A stretch of 64,000 bases of DNA from Lachnospiraceae bacterium (GCA_017396555.1 JAFQLS010000022.1:1-64000), one strand, 5' to 3'; counted from the stretch's first letter, positions 46,306-55,873 are shown. Numbers and translations are program-made. The notes: a model not told the origin generated them from the letters alone.

Positions 46306-47163
46306 ATGCTTAGCAAAATAATTAGTACAGTTCGGTTGTTTCTTAACAGATTAAAAGATGACGATATAAGCGCCTATTCAGCTCAGGCAGCTTTCTTTAT
46401 TATACTCTCAAGTGTACCATTTATTTTATTACTTCTTACAATTCTTAAGTATACTCCTCTTACAGAAGATATGTTTACAGAATTTTTACTAAATATTTTA
46501 CCTGATTCATTAGACAGCTTTGTAGCTTCACTAATAAGACAATTATACTCCTCTGCTTCCGGCACAGTAATCTCTATTACTGCTATTGCAACCTTATGGT
46601 CAGCCGGCAAGGGAATATTATCTATTATAAGAGGTATGAATTCTATACATCATACAACTGAAACACGCAATTATTTTGTACTAAGGGCTGTATCAACCAT
46701 ATACACAGTGTTATTTTTGATTGCTATTATTCTTATGCTTGCCATTCTTGTGTTTGGTAACTACCTTTATGAATTTTTAGGCACGCATGCGCCACTAATC
46801 CACGAATTTCTCGGTGTCTTCATAAATGATAAAGATATAATATCCATACTTTTTCTTATTTTATTTTTTATATGTGTATATAAAATTGCACCTGATAAAA
46901 ATTATACAGTATTTAATCATTTACCCGGTTCAATATTCTCTGCTTTATCATGGTATGGTTTTTCATATATCTTTTCCATATACGTAGATAATTACAGCAA
47001 AATTACATTTATGTATGGCAGTCTCTCAACTGTCGCCATCCTAATGCTTTGGCTATATTTCTGCATGTATTTAATGTTTATAGGCGGAGAAATCAATGTT
47101 ATCTTCAAACCTAATATAGACAAATTACACAAGCATTTATCCGCCAAATATCACAATCTATAG
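46306..47163 (+). CDS. YihY/BrkB family membrane protein
   Basis: The 285-residue protein has six membrane helices and the family motifs DDDISAYSAQAAFFIILSS near the N-terminus, WSAGKGILSIIRGMN in the middle, and YGSLSTVAILMLWLYF near the end. YihY/BrkB proteins are inner membrane proteins of unclear function (older annotation as RNase BN is wrong). The 3' end overlaps the convergent spoIID by 6 bp. Confidence 0.92.
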   Translation: MLSKIISTVRLFLNRLKDDDISAYSAQAAFFIILSSVPFILLLLTILKYTPLTEDMFTEFLLNILPDSLDSFVASLIRQLYSSASGTVISITAIATLWSAGKGILSIIRGMNSIHHTTETRNYFVLRAVSTIYTVLFLIAIILMLAILVFGNYLYEFLGTHAPLIHEFLGVFINDKDIISILFLILFFICVYKIAPDKNYTVFNHLPGSIFSALSWYGFSYIFSIYVDNYSKITFMYGSLSTVAILMLWLYFCMYLMFIGGEINVIFKPNIDKLHKHLSAKYHNL

Positions 47164-48555
47164 CTCATACATGTTTTTTATTTCGACCTTGTTATAGAAA
47201 AATTTGATTATCTGTTCATAAGTCATACCTTTTTCTGCCATTGTTCTTGTGGCATTCTGACTCATTCCAACTCCGTGTCCAAATCCTCCTCCTATAAATT
47301 CAAAATAAAGCTTTCCGTCCTTAACAACCTTATCTACTACAAAATATCCACTCGGCAGCATATCAAATCCACCTGTCTTTTCTCCATCTTTGTCATAAAG
47401 AGTTACATTTGAAATATCAAATAGTTTTCTTATGTTACTCTGTAATCTTACCTTAACATTTCCTTCACTTCCTTTAATGTTAATAGTTTTTATAATACCT
47501 CCCTTTCCCCTTTTTATAATCTCAATATCCTTTACCTCTCCCACATATGTTCTTTTAACATCATCAATTGTTGGCAACATTTTATTAACCGAATAGGAAA
47601 GTTCATCAGCACTCATCATTACACTCCATCTATACAAATCATAATCTTTATCATAAGTATCTGCCTCTTTTCTTATAAATTCGTCAAAATTCTCTTCTTT
47701 TGATAAATCCACTCCTTTTTTTTCAGACAAATACACACTCTTAATATATGGAAAATTCTTATTTCCCCATATATCTGCAATTGTTGTAGCTCCACAAGAT
47801 GTAGAAAAAAACAACGCATTAATAGGCTCATTTTCATACGTTATAATCATTCCACAAGTTTCATCAACCGCCTCTATAACATCCTCTGTAGGTTCCACAT
47901 TATTATATACCTGATAGTTAACACTATCATCTACATGTGCATTATATTTTTTATAAGACTCGCTAAGCACCTGACTATATGCATAGGTTCTTGCACATAC
48001 CGCTTGTACCATTAATGCAGTTTTCTCATAGTTAGATGGCATTTCACTTGGAACAACACCATACAAATACTCTTCAATTGATACTTCATTGGTTATCAAT
48101 ATTTTGTCATCATACAAATCAAGTTCTATGCTCCCAAAATACTTTGGATTACCATACTGTCTCTCTATCGTCAATAATTCTATTTTCGCATTTTCATTCG
48201 TAGGTACTAATTTAATTTTTCCTTTCTTAAAATACTTACTTTCCGGCTCTATATTTATGGTTTTACCAGCCTTTATTATCTTTTCTTTATCTCCATAAAT
48301 TAATTTACAATCCGAATCACATTTAAGTGTAGCTTTAGAATGAAATATATTTTCAAAATCATCGGTCATGATAAGCACTCTTATATCAACTTGCCTATCT
48401 ACATCCTCTTTTTCATTTGAAATAGCCAGTTTATATTTACTCTTTGTCTCTACTTCTTCTGCAATGTTATCATTTTCAGAAAATTTCAACGCAATTAGAA
48501 ACACTGTAAACATAACCATCAAGAGTAAAATACCCAATTTTATGTATTTTTTCAT
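47158..48555 (-). CDS. spoIID: SpoIID/LytB-type sporulation protein
   Basis: SpoIID is a lytic transglycosylase that cuts glycan strands to drive engulfment together with SpoIIP and SpoIIM. This 465-residue protein has one N-terminal membrane helix (about 6-23), an SH3-like region, and the SpoIID domain with EYLYGVVPSEMPSNYE, ALMVQAVCARTYAY, FFSTSCGATT and the final GHGVGMSQNATRTMAEKG. It is longer than Bacillus SpoIID (about 340) because of an extra N-terminal region. A related LytB-type amidase enhancer remains possible. Confidence 0.88.
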   Translation of the reverse strand: MKKYIKLGILLLMVMFTVFLIALKFSENDNIAEEVETKSKYKLAISNEKEDVDRQVDIRVLIMTDDFENIFHSKATLKCDSDCKLIYGDKEKIIKAGKTINIEPESKYFKKGKIKLVPTNENAKIELLTIERQYGNPKYFGSIELDLYDDKILITNEVSIEEYLYGVVPSEMPSNYEKTALMVQAVCARTYAYSQVLSESYKKYNAHVDDSVNYQVYNNVEPTEDVIEAVDETCGMIITYENEPINALFFSTSCGATTIADIWGNKNFPYIKSVYLSEKKGVDLSKEENFDEFIRKEADTYDKDYDLYRWSVMMSADELSYSVNKMLPTIDDVKRTYVGEVKDIEIIKRGKGGIIKTINIKGSEGNVKVRLQSNIRKLFDISNVTLYDKDGEKTGGFDMLPSGYFVVDKVVKDGKLYFEFIGGGFGHGVGMSQNATRTMAEKGMTYEQIIKFFYNKVEIKNMYEL

Positions 48556-48602
48556 GCCAATTTACCCCTCCAAAATTATCCTAATAAATAAAAGTAAATA
48601 AT

Positions 48603-48628
48603 AAAAGCAGCAATTCAATGCTGCTTTT
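48603..48628 (-). terminator. Terminator after 6S RNA
   Basis: AAAAGCAGCA and TGCTGCTTTT form a 10-bp stem with a 6-nt loop directly after the 3' end of the 6S RNA on the minus strand, followed by ATTATTT. Confidence 0.75.
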
Positions 48629-48632
48629 ATTA

Positions 48633-48820
48633 CTTAATATATCTCCCAAAATGCCGGTTCCTGGTTTTGAGTCCTAGCCGCGCTAGGTGGGCAACCGCAA
48701 CTTCCAATCTGCCTTCCACTTATAGAGGCCTGACATCATGTAAGCAATATAGGAATCCCTTATTCAAAAATGTAGGTTCAAAATAGCAGGAGTTATCGAA
48801 CATCTCAGGAATTTTGATAT
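48633..48820 (-). ncRNA. ssrS: 6S RNA
   Basis: The minus strand has the 5' CCTGAGATGTTCG block known from 6S RNAs and a closing stem in which CTTAATATATC near the 5' end pairs with GATATATTAAG at the 3' end. The centre carries an internal, partly unpaired region (GCATTTTGGGAG and AACCTACA parts) typical of the promoter-mimic bubble. Length about 190 nt, normal. It binds RNA polymerase holding the main sigma factor in stationary phase. A consensus promoter and a terminator frame it exactly. Confidence 0.85.
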
Positions 48821-48824
48821 ATTA

Positions 48825-48853
48825 AGTATACCTTATTCTATGCAATTTTTCAA
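48825..48853 (-). promoter_or_regulatory. Sigma-A promoter of 6S RNA
   Basis: TTGAAA (48848-48853) and TATACT (48825-48830) on the minus strand have 17-bp spacing, placing the start at about 48819. Confidence 0.8.
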
Positions 48854-48893
48854 GAAAAAATGCATATTTTTTTATACAATTTTATAAAAATTT

Positions 48894-49730
48894 TTATTCT
48901 GTATTTTTCAAAATCTCTACTACTTCCTGCTCTGTCTTATCAACTCTTACAGCAATCTCATCCACAGATAATCCGCACTCGCTGTATGCAATAACTTTAC
49001 CTTCTATCTTACCAGCATTTTTTCCTTTTTGTTCTGCTCTTTCTAATACAGGACACATATTATCAACACCTCCCTCAAGCTTTAACAAATCCAAATATCT
49101 ATTATCCTCTGTAAAGACTGAAAATAATTTCATTAATTCATCTACATGGATAATCTTATCCGGGCTTGGTACATACTCATTATATTTTCTCATTTGTGTC
49201 AAATATTGAACAACATGCTTGAAATCACTTGTAAACATATCTACTGTCTCATCTTCCAAGTATGCTAATTCAAATACGTTGATCTTATAGTCATTAACAT
49301 ACGGCTTAAGGTTCTCTGGAACTTTAACACAATCAAACAATGAATGCTTCTTATCCCATCTATCATTACCATAATACAACACAATGGTTACAACAGGATA
49401 TAAATCTCCCTGTTCCTTAAGTATCTGCGAACGGTACGCCGCACCATCATATCCTATGACTCTAACAGGCATATTATTATCAACCTTAGTCTGATTCTCC
49501 ATACCACATATAGCTATCCTAACATTACCTTTATTCCAATACTTAGCCATATCACGTTCTTGTTCGTGAAGCTTACTTGTGTCAGCCTTGTAGTGACTCA
49601 TAAGACCTGTCTCAGATAGTTCAATAGGTTCGATAACCCTCTCACCCTTAAATAACAATACATTAACAATATCCGCAAATACATCTTCATAATCCACTAA
49701 TAACTTCTCTGCGATATCTTTTTGAAACAT
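48894..49730 (-). CDS. Rpn family recombination-promoting nuclease
   Basis: A 278-residue PD-(D/E)XK protein of the Rpn/YhgA family: FQKDIAEKLLVDYEDVFADIVN at the N-terminus, the catalytic-like core EQERDMAKYWNKGNVRIAICGMENQ, VTIVLYYGNDRWD, and a helical C-terminus with a DNA-binding-like end (GLSVDEIAVRVDKTEQEVVEIL). Such proteins are encoded in many copies in Lachnospiraceae and were named for RecA-independent recombination; a defence role has been proposed. It has its own promoter. Confidence 0.85.
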   Translation of the reverse strand: MFQKDIAEKLLVDYEDVFADIVNVLLFKGERVIEPIELSETGLMSHYKADTSKLHEQERDMAKYWNKGNVRIAICGMENQTKVDNNMPVRVIGYDGAAYRSQILKEQGDLYPVVTIVLYYGNDRWDKKHSLFDCVKVPENLKPYVNDYKINVFELAYLEDETVDMFTSDFKHVVQYLTQMRKYNEYVPSPDKIIHVDELMKLFSVFTEDNRYLDLLKLEGGVDNMCPVLERAEQKGKNAGKIEGKVIAYSECGLSVDEIAVRVDKTEQEVVEILKNTE

Positions 49731-49793
49731 TCTAGTGCCTCCTTCAAAGTTGCCACTGTAAATGTTTCTCCTAACACAATACCTTATATATCA

Positions 49794-49822
49794 ATAGTAT
49801 AGTATCGCTATAGTTTTGTCAA
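49794..49822 (-). promoter_or_regulatory. Sigma-A promoter of the Rpn gene
   Basis: TTGACA (49817-49822) and TACTAT (49794-49799) on the minus strand are 17 bp apart; the leader is about 60 nt and ends with GAAGGAGG before the start. Confidence 0.75.
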
Positions 49823-49915
49823 TATAGAACTTTTATTTTTTCTTCCCAATCTTAACGATAAAGTTAAGAAACGCAATAATTGAGCAAGGTGTGAGATTCA
49901 AGAGCATTCTTAACC

Positions 49916-49993
49916 TCACACCTTTACTTTGCTTATGAGCATTACATTTATAATCAAAGAAATAATAAATATCACAATCAATAAACTCTTCAT
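49916..49993 (-). CDS. Possible 25-residue hydrophobic membrane peptide
   Basis: ATG at 49993 has AGAGGGA seven bases upstream and opens a frame of 25 codons with a hydrophobic core (LLIVIFIISLIINVMLI) flanked by Lys. The stop codon lies in the stem of a hairpin (GTGTGAG/CTCACAC). Single-helix peptides of this type include type I toxins and regulators of membrane proteins. Nothing else is known, and it may be a chance frame. Confidence 0.4.
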   Translation of the reverse strand: MKSLLIVIFIISLIINVMLISKVKV

Positions 49994-50062
49994 TTGTTGT
50001 CCCTCTTTTCTAATTATCTAAAGCATATTTTCGCACATACACTCTATTATTTTTACTTTTTA

Positions 50063-50091
50063 TTGCTAGATTATTAAAAATTATATATAAT
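50063..50091 (+). promoter_or_regulatory. Sigma-A promoter of folBK
   Basis: TTGCTA (50063-50068) and TATAAT (50086-50091) are spaced by 17 bp, about 38 bp before the start codon. Confidence 0.65.
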
Positions 50092-50129
50092 CAACTTAGT
50101 TATAAAAATAAATGAAATGGGTGTAAAAT

Positions 50130-50966
50130 ATGAAAAATTATTACGACGAAATCAAAATATATGATTTAGAGACATTTGCCAACCATGGTGTCTTATCCGA
50201 GGAAAAGACCCTTGGACAAAAATTTCTAATCAGTTGTACTCTGTATACAGATATTTCTAAAGCAGGACATACAGACAAATTAAAATATTCTATTAACTAT
50301 GCTGAGGTATGTACATTTATAGATGAATTTATGAGAAATAATACATACAATCTTCTTGAAGCTTGTGCCGAAAAACTATGCAACACACTACTTACACACT
50401 TTAGAGCCGTAGACAAAATCAGTCTTGAAATTAAAAAACCATGGGCACCTATACATCTACCTCTTGATACTGTATCTGTCAAAATAGAAAGAGGCTGGCA
50501 TATCGCTTATATTGCGCTTGGTTCAAATATTGGAGATAGCAGAAGATATTTTTCAGATGCTATAGAAGCTATAGACGAAATGGAAGAATGCGATGTTATT
50601 AAGATATCCGATTATATCACGACCCCACCATACGGACCGGTTGAACAGGATGATTTCCTAAATGGCTGTATAATGATTAGAACCACTCTCAGTCCAAAGG
50701 AATTATTAAAAACTCTTAATCAAATGGAAGCAAATGCCGGAAGGACAAGGGAAGTCCACTGGGGTCCCAGAACTCTCGACCTTGATATTTTACTCTATGA
50801 TGACCTTGTAATGTTTACAGACAATCTGATAATACCTCACATTGAAATGCACAAAAGGGACTTTGTCCTAAAACCATTAAGACAAATAGCCCCTTATGTA
50901 ATACATCCGGTTTATAACAAATCCATAACCGAATTATTTGATAACGTTTGCAATTGTACTAAGTAA
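50130..50966 (+). CDS. folBK: FolB-FolK fusion (folate synthesis)
   Basis: The 278-residue protein joins dihydroneopterin aldolase (FolB, about 1-118: IYDLETFANHGVLSEEK) to HPPK (FolK, about 125-275: AYIALGSNIGDSR, YGPVEQDDFLNGC, WGPRTLDLDILLYDD). These catalyse two successive steps before dihydropteroate synthase. The folP gene is not nearby. The 3' end overlaps the convergent response regulator by 33 bp. Confidence 0.93.
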   Translation: MKNYYDEIKIYDLETFANHGVLSEEKTLGQKFLISCTLYTDISKAGHTDKLKYSINYAEVCTFIDEFMRNNTYNLLEACAEKLCNTLLTHFRAVDKISLEIKKPWAPIHLPLDTVSVKIERGWHIAYIALGSNIGDSRRYFSDAIEAIDEMEECDVIKISDYITTPPYGPVEQDDFLNGCIMIRTTLSPKELLKTLNQMEANAGRTREVHWGPRTLDLDILLYDDLVMFTDNLIIPHIEMHKRDFVLKPLRQIAPYVIHPVYNKSITELFDNVCNCTK

Positions 50967-51692
50967 TTTTTCACTACTAATAGGCTTAAGGATGTATCCT
51001 GCCGGATTCAGATGTAATACGGCAGTGATGTGTTCCTTATCCGCTATACCTGTCAAAAATATAATCGGAATATCCTTATATTCAGGAATTTCTCTTATTT
51101 TCTCAAACGTAACCTTTCCATTCCAGCCAGGCATATCATAATCAAGCAATATCAAATCAGGTTGCTTCTTTTCCATAAGCTTAAGTGCCTGTTCACCCGA
51201 AATTGATACCGATACATTATACTTATTCTCTAATAAAGACTTAGTATTTCTAAGCATTAATGCACTATCATCGATGATTAAAATATTTTTCTTAGAATCA
51301 TTTATTTTCTCCATAACCCCTTCATCCTTGTCAGTACCAAATAATACTTCCTTACACTTATTTATTATTACCTCCGAACCCACTGGTCTTGTCAGACACA
51401 TAAATCTTTTTTCAGGTAAATACTCCCTGTACTTATTACACTCATCCTTAGTTCCTATAACTAATGTATTAATATTCGAATTATTTCTAACAAGTTCCAT
51501 AAATATTTTAGTGTTTATATCATCAATTTCTGTACAGCATACAATAACAAGATCAGGTCTGCTTATTTTCAACATACCTTTTATAAGTTCAATTGATTCT
51601 GAACAGAGCTGTACATCAAAATGTCTTGTCAGACACATATTAAGATTTTCCAGAAGATTATTAAATTCACCGATTAACAATATTTTTTTCAT
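50934..51692 (-). CDS. Response regulator with two receiver domains
   Basis: About 252 residues. The N-terminal half looks like a degenerate receiver (KKILLIGEFNNLLENL), lacking the paired acidic residues. The C-terminal half is a full receiver: ILIIDDSALM, D in LILLDYDMPGWNG, T in IIFLTGI and K in YILKP. There is no DNA-binding or enzyme output, so signal passes by protein contact or phosphorelay. I chose the ATG at 51692, with AAAGGA upstream. No partner kinase is present in the window. Confidence 0.85.
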   Translation of the reverse strand: MKKILLIGEFNNLLENLNMCLTRHFDVQLCSESIELIKGMLKISRPDLVIVCCTEIDDINTKIFMELVRNNSNINTLVIGTKDECNKYREYLPEKRFMCLTRPVGSEVIINKCKEVLFGTDKDEGVMEKINDSKKNILIIDDSALMLRNTKSLLENKYNVSVSISGEQALKLMEKKQPDLILLDYDMPGWNGKVTFEKIREIPEYKDIPIIFLTGIADKEHITAVLHLNPAGYILKPISSEKLLSTIANVIK

Positions 51693-51842
51693 AATGATTC
51701 CTTTCATTTATGGATTATTTTCTAATTCTGCTCCAAATTCTTATTTTATAAGTTTATCACGATATAAATTATTTTACAATTTCTATTGATAAATTTATTC
51801 TCTTACTTCTTAATTGTAACCTTCCTCATTCAGACGTTTTCC

Positions 51843-53282
51843 TTAATTTACCGGTATAAATATATCTTCCACATATATACCCATTATCTTGTTAACATCT
51901 ATCTGCTCCTCAAATTCATATTCTTTTTGCAAATAATGTTTATCACCCTCTTGTACATAATTTACTGCACCACTGGATATAAATGTAATTTCTTCAAAAT
52001 CATGACTTTCTATCAGGTATTCTGTTCCGTCTACCATTTTAATGCTAATATGAATGGAAGTATCTGTAATAGCCAGTTCATCATATGGAAATTTGGATAC
52101 ATCTGTCATAAATGTCATTCCTATAGGTGTAATTCTTATATTTTCAACCTTTGCTGTAGTATTAACAAACGGAAACTCTACATTATTATTTTCAAGCATA
52201 ATCTCTTCTCTTATAGTATAATCCACATTAAATGTTATCCCCCACATTCCTTCTACTAACATGGTAGGATTATCTGACAAAGGCTTGTCCGTAAGATTTC
52301 TAAGAGACAAGGTGACTTCCGAATCCTCTATTAACTCATCAACACTTAGCAAACTCAATATATAAGTAGCCCTATTAGGCGAATTTTGCTGAACCTCAAA
52401 TAACTTACATTCCTTTGCTCCACCAAGAATATCTGATGAATTGTAATTACTTCCTTTGCAAAAAGCATAATATTCAAAAGCTATATCCTCATTAAATTCA
52501 ACACTGGCAGGTGCTGTCACCTCAATAAGCAGATATATATTCTTCTTATCAATAATTGATTCCTTAAGCTCAATCATTAAATCCGGCTTACTTGTAATAT
52601 TCTGTTCTTCACTGCTTATTCCCAGACTTTCCGGCTCCTTTATTGTCCCGGTATCTTTATCACTAACCGTAAATATATCCATTATCCTATTTCTAAATCC
52701 ATCAAATAATCTTGCTCTAACAACTATTACATTCAAGGAAAAAACAAGTCCTAAAACTGTCAAACATAAAACAACAATAAATAAGCCTTTTGAATTCTTT
52801 TTCTTCTTTGCAATCGGCAAGCGCTCTTTAAGCATATCTCTACCTCTATTCATTCTTGATTTTACTGTACCTATAGGAATATTTAAAACTTCTCCAATCT
52901 CTTTAATAGATAAATTTCCATAATAATACAAAATAATAACACTCCGGTATTCTTCATTAAGCTCCTGTACTATATCCCATAATTCGTCGTGATCATCATA
53001 TGAAGCCCCAACCAGAGCTTCAACCTTTTCATTTCCCGGAAGTGCAAATCTCTTTCTAATAAGCTGTAACGCCTCATTTCTGGTAATGGTTATAAGCCAC
53101 GACTTTAATTTGTCCATATCCTTAAGTTCGTCAATATGTTCATACGCCTTTAGTATAGCACTGCAAACTGCATCTTCAGCATCTGTCTCATTTTTAAGAA
53201 TTTTAAATGCTATAGCATAAAGCTGCAGTCTATAATTATCAATATTTTCACTAAATATTTCTCTCCTCATAACACTTTTCAT
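51843..53282 (-). CDS. ECF-type sigma factor fused to membrane and outer domain
   Basis: The 479-residue protein begins with region 2 (LQLYAIAFKILKNETDAEDAV) and region 4 (YRSVIILYYYGNLSIKEIGEVLNIPIGTVKSRM) of an ECF sigma factor (1-160). A Lys-rich stretch and a membrane helix follow (about 168-190), then about 285 residues outside the cell. No anti-sigma gene adjoins. The C-terminal part probably serves as sensor or replaces the anti-sigma factor. It may start at the ATG four codons later; both have weak sites. Confidence 0.88.
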   Translation of the reverse strand: MKSVMRREIFSENIDNYRLQLYAIAFKILKNETDAEDAVCSAILKAYEHIDELKDMDKLKSWLITITRNEALQLIRKRFALPGNEKVEALVGASYDDHDELWDIVQELNEEYRSVIILYYYGNLSIKEIGEVLNIPIGTVKSRMNRGRDMLKERLPIAKKKKNSKGLFIVVLCLTVLGLVFSLNVIVVRARLFDGFRNRIMDIFTVSDKDTGTIKEPESLGISSEEQNITSKPDLMIELKESIIDKKNIYLLIEVTAPASVEFNEDIAFEYYAFCKGSNYNSSDILGGAKECKLFEVQQNSPNRATYILSLLSVDELIEDSEVTLSLRNLTDKPLSDNPTMLVEGMWGITFNVDYTIREEIMLENNNVEFPFVNTTAKVENIRITPIGMTFMTDVSKFPYDELAITDTSIHISIKMVDGTEYLIESHDFEEITFISSGAVNYVQEGDKHYLQKEYEFEEQIDVNKIMGIYVEDIFIPVN

Positions 53283-53345
53283 CCTTTTATAGTTTTAATC
53301 CACATATTATAGATTCACGAAATCGACAAAAGGTTCCAAAAATCT

Positions 53346-53378
53346 AAAAAAGGAATCCCTATTTAAGAGATTCCTTTT
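53346..53378 (-). terminator. Terminator of pckA
   Basis: AAAAGGAATC and GATTCCTTTT form a 10-bp stem, followed on the minus strand by TTTAGATTTTT. It lies about 16 bp past the pckA stop codon. Confidence 0.8.
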
Positions 53379-53393
53379 CAAACATACTAAATA

Positions 53394-55100
53394 TTAGTTT
53401 AATTCATCTACAAGTTTCTGAAGTGCTGCAAGAGCCTCTTCAGGGAGAGCATCATATCCAGCCTTCTTCTCTGAGAAATCCTTAACAGCATTTACACGAG
53501 TCTGCATAGCATTCTTTAATTCTGCTTTATATTCTGCATTGTTGAAGTCTGCTGTGAAATCTGCTGTCTTACCTGACCACTCTGTCATAATTTCAATATC
53601 TGAGAATGGTCCCCACTGAGTAAATGTAGCCTTACCTTCAACAATTGTCTCAAGTATTCCAAGAGTATCTGCAGGCTTAACCTTTGTACCCATGAAATCA
53701 CCTGTATTAACAATATAGCAATCTACGTTCTTTTCTTCAACTAATTTCTTGAACTTCTCATAATCATTTACTAATGGATAAGTTCTGAATGGGTTAGCAT
53801 ATGGTACAATTCTGATAGCATTTAAGTCTGTACCAGCTGCAACTCTTTCTGCTGAAGATGTCTTTGTAGCAAGTGTAGCTCCCATAACTGATGCTAAAGC
53901 TGAACCATTTAACTTAACTACCGGTGGAATTGTAGGATCCTTCATAATCCAGAAGATTGCATTAACCGGAGCGTCAATCTTATCTACACGGTTTGGTGAC
54001 CATAACTTAGACTTAATAGCACGTCCGTTACCATTTCTGATATCCTCTGTAACTAACTGAATCTTTCCATCCTCATCCATTGTAGCTGAACAGTTCTGGC
54101 ATGATAATAAATACTTGTTATCAGGACATCCTGTAGGATAGTCTGCTGTCTTATCAAAGTATGTAGGTTCAAGAGCAATTGAAGCACATGTGTCTGTATT
54201 AATAATGAACGCATCGTCATGAAGAACCTTAATTTCATACTTGCCATCATGCTTAGCATGTGTAAGTGTAGACTTACCTGATCCTGATAATCCGTATACA
54301 GATGCAACGAACTTAGAACCATCATTAAGGATGTATTCCTTCTGTCCACCGTGGCATGAAGCATAACCATTTCTATTAGCAAGTGCCCAAGCCATTGTAA
54401 GAGTACCCTTCTTATGTTCACCGAAGTATCTCATACCAAGGATTGCTGCACAGTTTTCATTTGTATCAAAATAGCAAAGTGTAAGTGGATCACTTAAGCA
54501 ACTATAATCTACATCAGGTCTTTCTCCAGGAATCCACTGTGGATCTGAGAAGATATAGATATCTGCTTCCTTGCCATCTCCTACTGGCTTAGAATTCTTA
54601 TACATCTTTACATATTCATCTGACATATACTGGAAGTTTAACAACCAGTTATATAATAAGTTCTCTTCACCTTCCGGAATAAGAAGATGTGCTTTTACCA
54701 TAAATTCCGGATCAAGACCTACAAATGCCTCTGCATGATACATTGTCTTCCATCTTGTCTCATAGATAGCATCCATAACTACCTTATCAAGCTTAGCAGA
54801 ATCTACTCCCGGCTCTCCTTTGATACGACGAGCTGCTGCATAACGACCTGTAACAGCACCATCATTGAATAATAAAACCTTAGCATCTGGATCTAATCCG
54901 AATTCCTCACCTCTGTATACAGGCATATCTGTTACAATAGTACCTGGTGAATTCTTAGCAAGCTCATAAGCCTCCTTAAGTGTATTAACCTTAACTACAT
55001 TGTTGCCATAAAAAGCAGCCTCTATAATAGAACGTGTCTTAGAAAAACCAACCTTTCCGGCACCAATTTCTTCTGTCTTGTAATAAGCTTTTGTTGACAT
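53394..55100 (-). CDS. pckA: Phosphoenolpyruvate carboxykinase (ATP)
   Basis: The 568-residue enzyme converts oxaloacetate and ATP to PEP; in anaerobes it often runs in reverse to fix CO2. The kinase-1a P-loop (YGLSGSGKSTLTHAK, about 280-294) and kinase-2 part (HDDAFIINTD) identify the ATP type. Length is at the upper end of the family (about 530-540). It is a single gene with its own terminator and AGGAGG site. Confidence 0.93.
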   Translation of the reverse strand: MSTKAYYKTEEIGAGKVGFSKTRSIIEAAFYGNNVVKVNTLKEAYELAKNSPGTIVTDMPVYRGEEFGLDPDAKVLLFNDGAVTGRYAAARRIKGEPGVDSAKLDKVVMDAIYETRWKTMYHAEAFVGLDPEFMVKAHLLIPEGEENLLYNWLLNFQYMSDEYVKMYKNSKPVGDGKEADIYIFSDPQWIPGERPDVDYSCLSDPLTLCYFDTNENCAAILGMRYFGEHKKGTLTMAWALANRNGYASCHGGQKEYILNDGSKFVASVYGLSGSGKSTLTHAKHDGKYEIKVLHDDAFIINTDTCASIALEPTYFDKTADYPTGCPDNKYLLSCQNCSATMDEDGKIQLVTEDIRNGNGRAIKSKLWSPNRVDKIDAPVNAIFWIMKDPTIPPVVKLNGSALASVMGATLATKTSSAERVAAGTDLNAIRIVPYANPFRTYPLVNDYEKFKKLVEEKNVDCYIVNTGDFMGTKVKPADTLGILETIVEGKATFTQWGPFSDIEIMTEWSGKTADFTADFNNAEYKAELKNAMQTRVNAVKDFSEKKAGYDALPEEALAALQKLVDELN

Positions 55101-55155
55101 AATTTGTATCCTCCTTGTTATCTTATGATTTCATTTAAAAATCTGGTTAATTATC

Positions 55156-55854
55156 TCATTTTTCATTAAAAAAGTCAATATTAATTTCTACTATTTCACT
55201 CTTACTTTTATATATCGAATTAGCAGGAACAAAGCCTCTTACCATTGATAACGGATATATGTGAGACCCCTTTCCAATCACTGTTCCCGGATTGAGCACG
55301 CTGTTACAACCTATTTCTACATTATCACCTAAGATTGCACCAAATTTTTTAAGACCTGTAGGAATATCTATATATTCTCCATTTTCTGTCTTAACACCTT
55401 TAACAGTTACTAATGACTTATCGGATTTAAGGTTAGATGTTATAGAGCCCGCTCCCATATGCGACTTATGACCAAGAACCGAATTACCTACATAATTATA
55501 ATGGGGCACCTGAACTCCGTCAAACAGTAATGCACATTTTATCTCTGTTGAATTACCTACAGTTGCACCCTTTCCAATTATTGCTGTTCCTCTGATAAAT
55601 GCACAATGTCTAATTTCTGCATTTTCATCAATAATAAGAGGTCCGTTAAGACATGCTGTTGGAGCAATCTTTGCACTTTTTGCCACCCATATATCGTCGC
55701 CACGTTTTTCAAACTTAGTCATATCAAGTGAATTTCCAAGTTCTATAATATACTCATCAAGCAACGCATACACTTCCCATGGATATTCAACCCTATTAAG
55801 TAAATCCTTTGCAATTGTATAATTTAAATCAAATAAATCTGTTACTTTTACCAT
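55156..55854 (-). CDS. Left-handed beta-helix transferase-like protein
   Basis: The 232-residue protein has many hexapeptide repeats (for example IAPTACLNGPLIIDENAEI, IIGKGATVGNSTEI, ILGDNVEIGCNSVL) and resembles the acyl-/nucleotidyl-transferase superfamily of GlmU C-terminal and LpxA types. It lacks an N-terminal pyrophosphorylase domain. It lies 19 bp after glmS, so an acetyltransferase step in UDP-N-acetylglucosamine supply is plausible. Exact activity unknown. Confidence 0.82.
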   Translation of the reverse strand: MVKVTDLFDLNYTIAKDLLNRVEYPWEVYALLDEYIIELGNSLDMTKFEKRGDDIWVAKSAKIAPTACLNGPLIIDENAEIRHCAFIRGTAIIGKGATVGNSTEIKCALLFDGVQVPHYNYVGNSVLGHKSHMGAGSITSNLKSDKSLVTVKGVKTENGEYIDIPTGLKKFGAILGDNVEIGCNSVLNPGTVIGKGSHIYPLSMVRGFVPANSIYKSKSEIVEINIDFFNEK

Positions 55855-55873
55855 ACATTTATCCTCTATCTAC

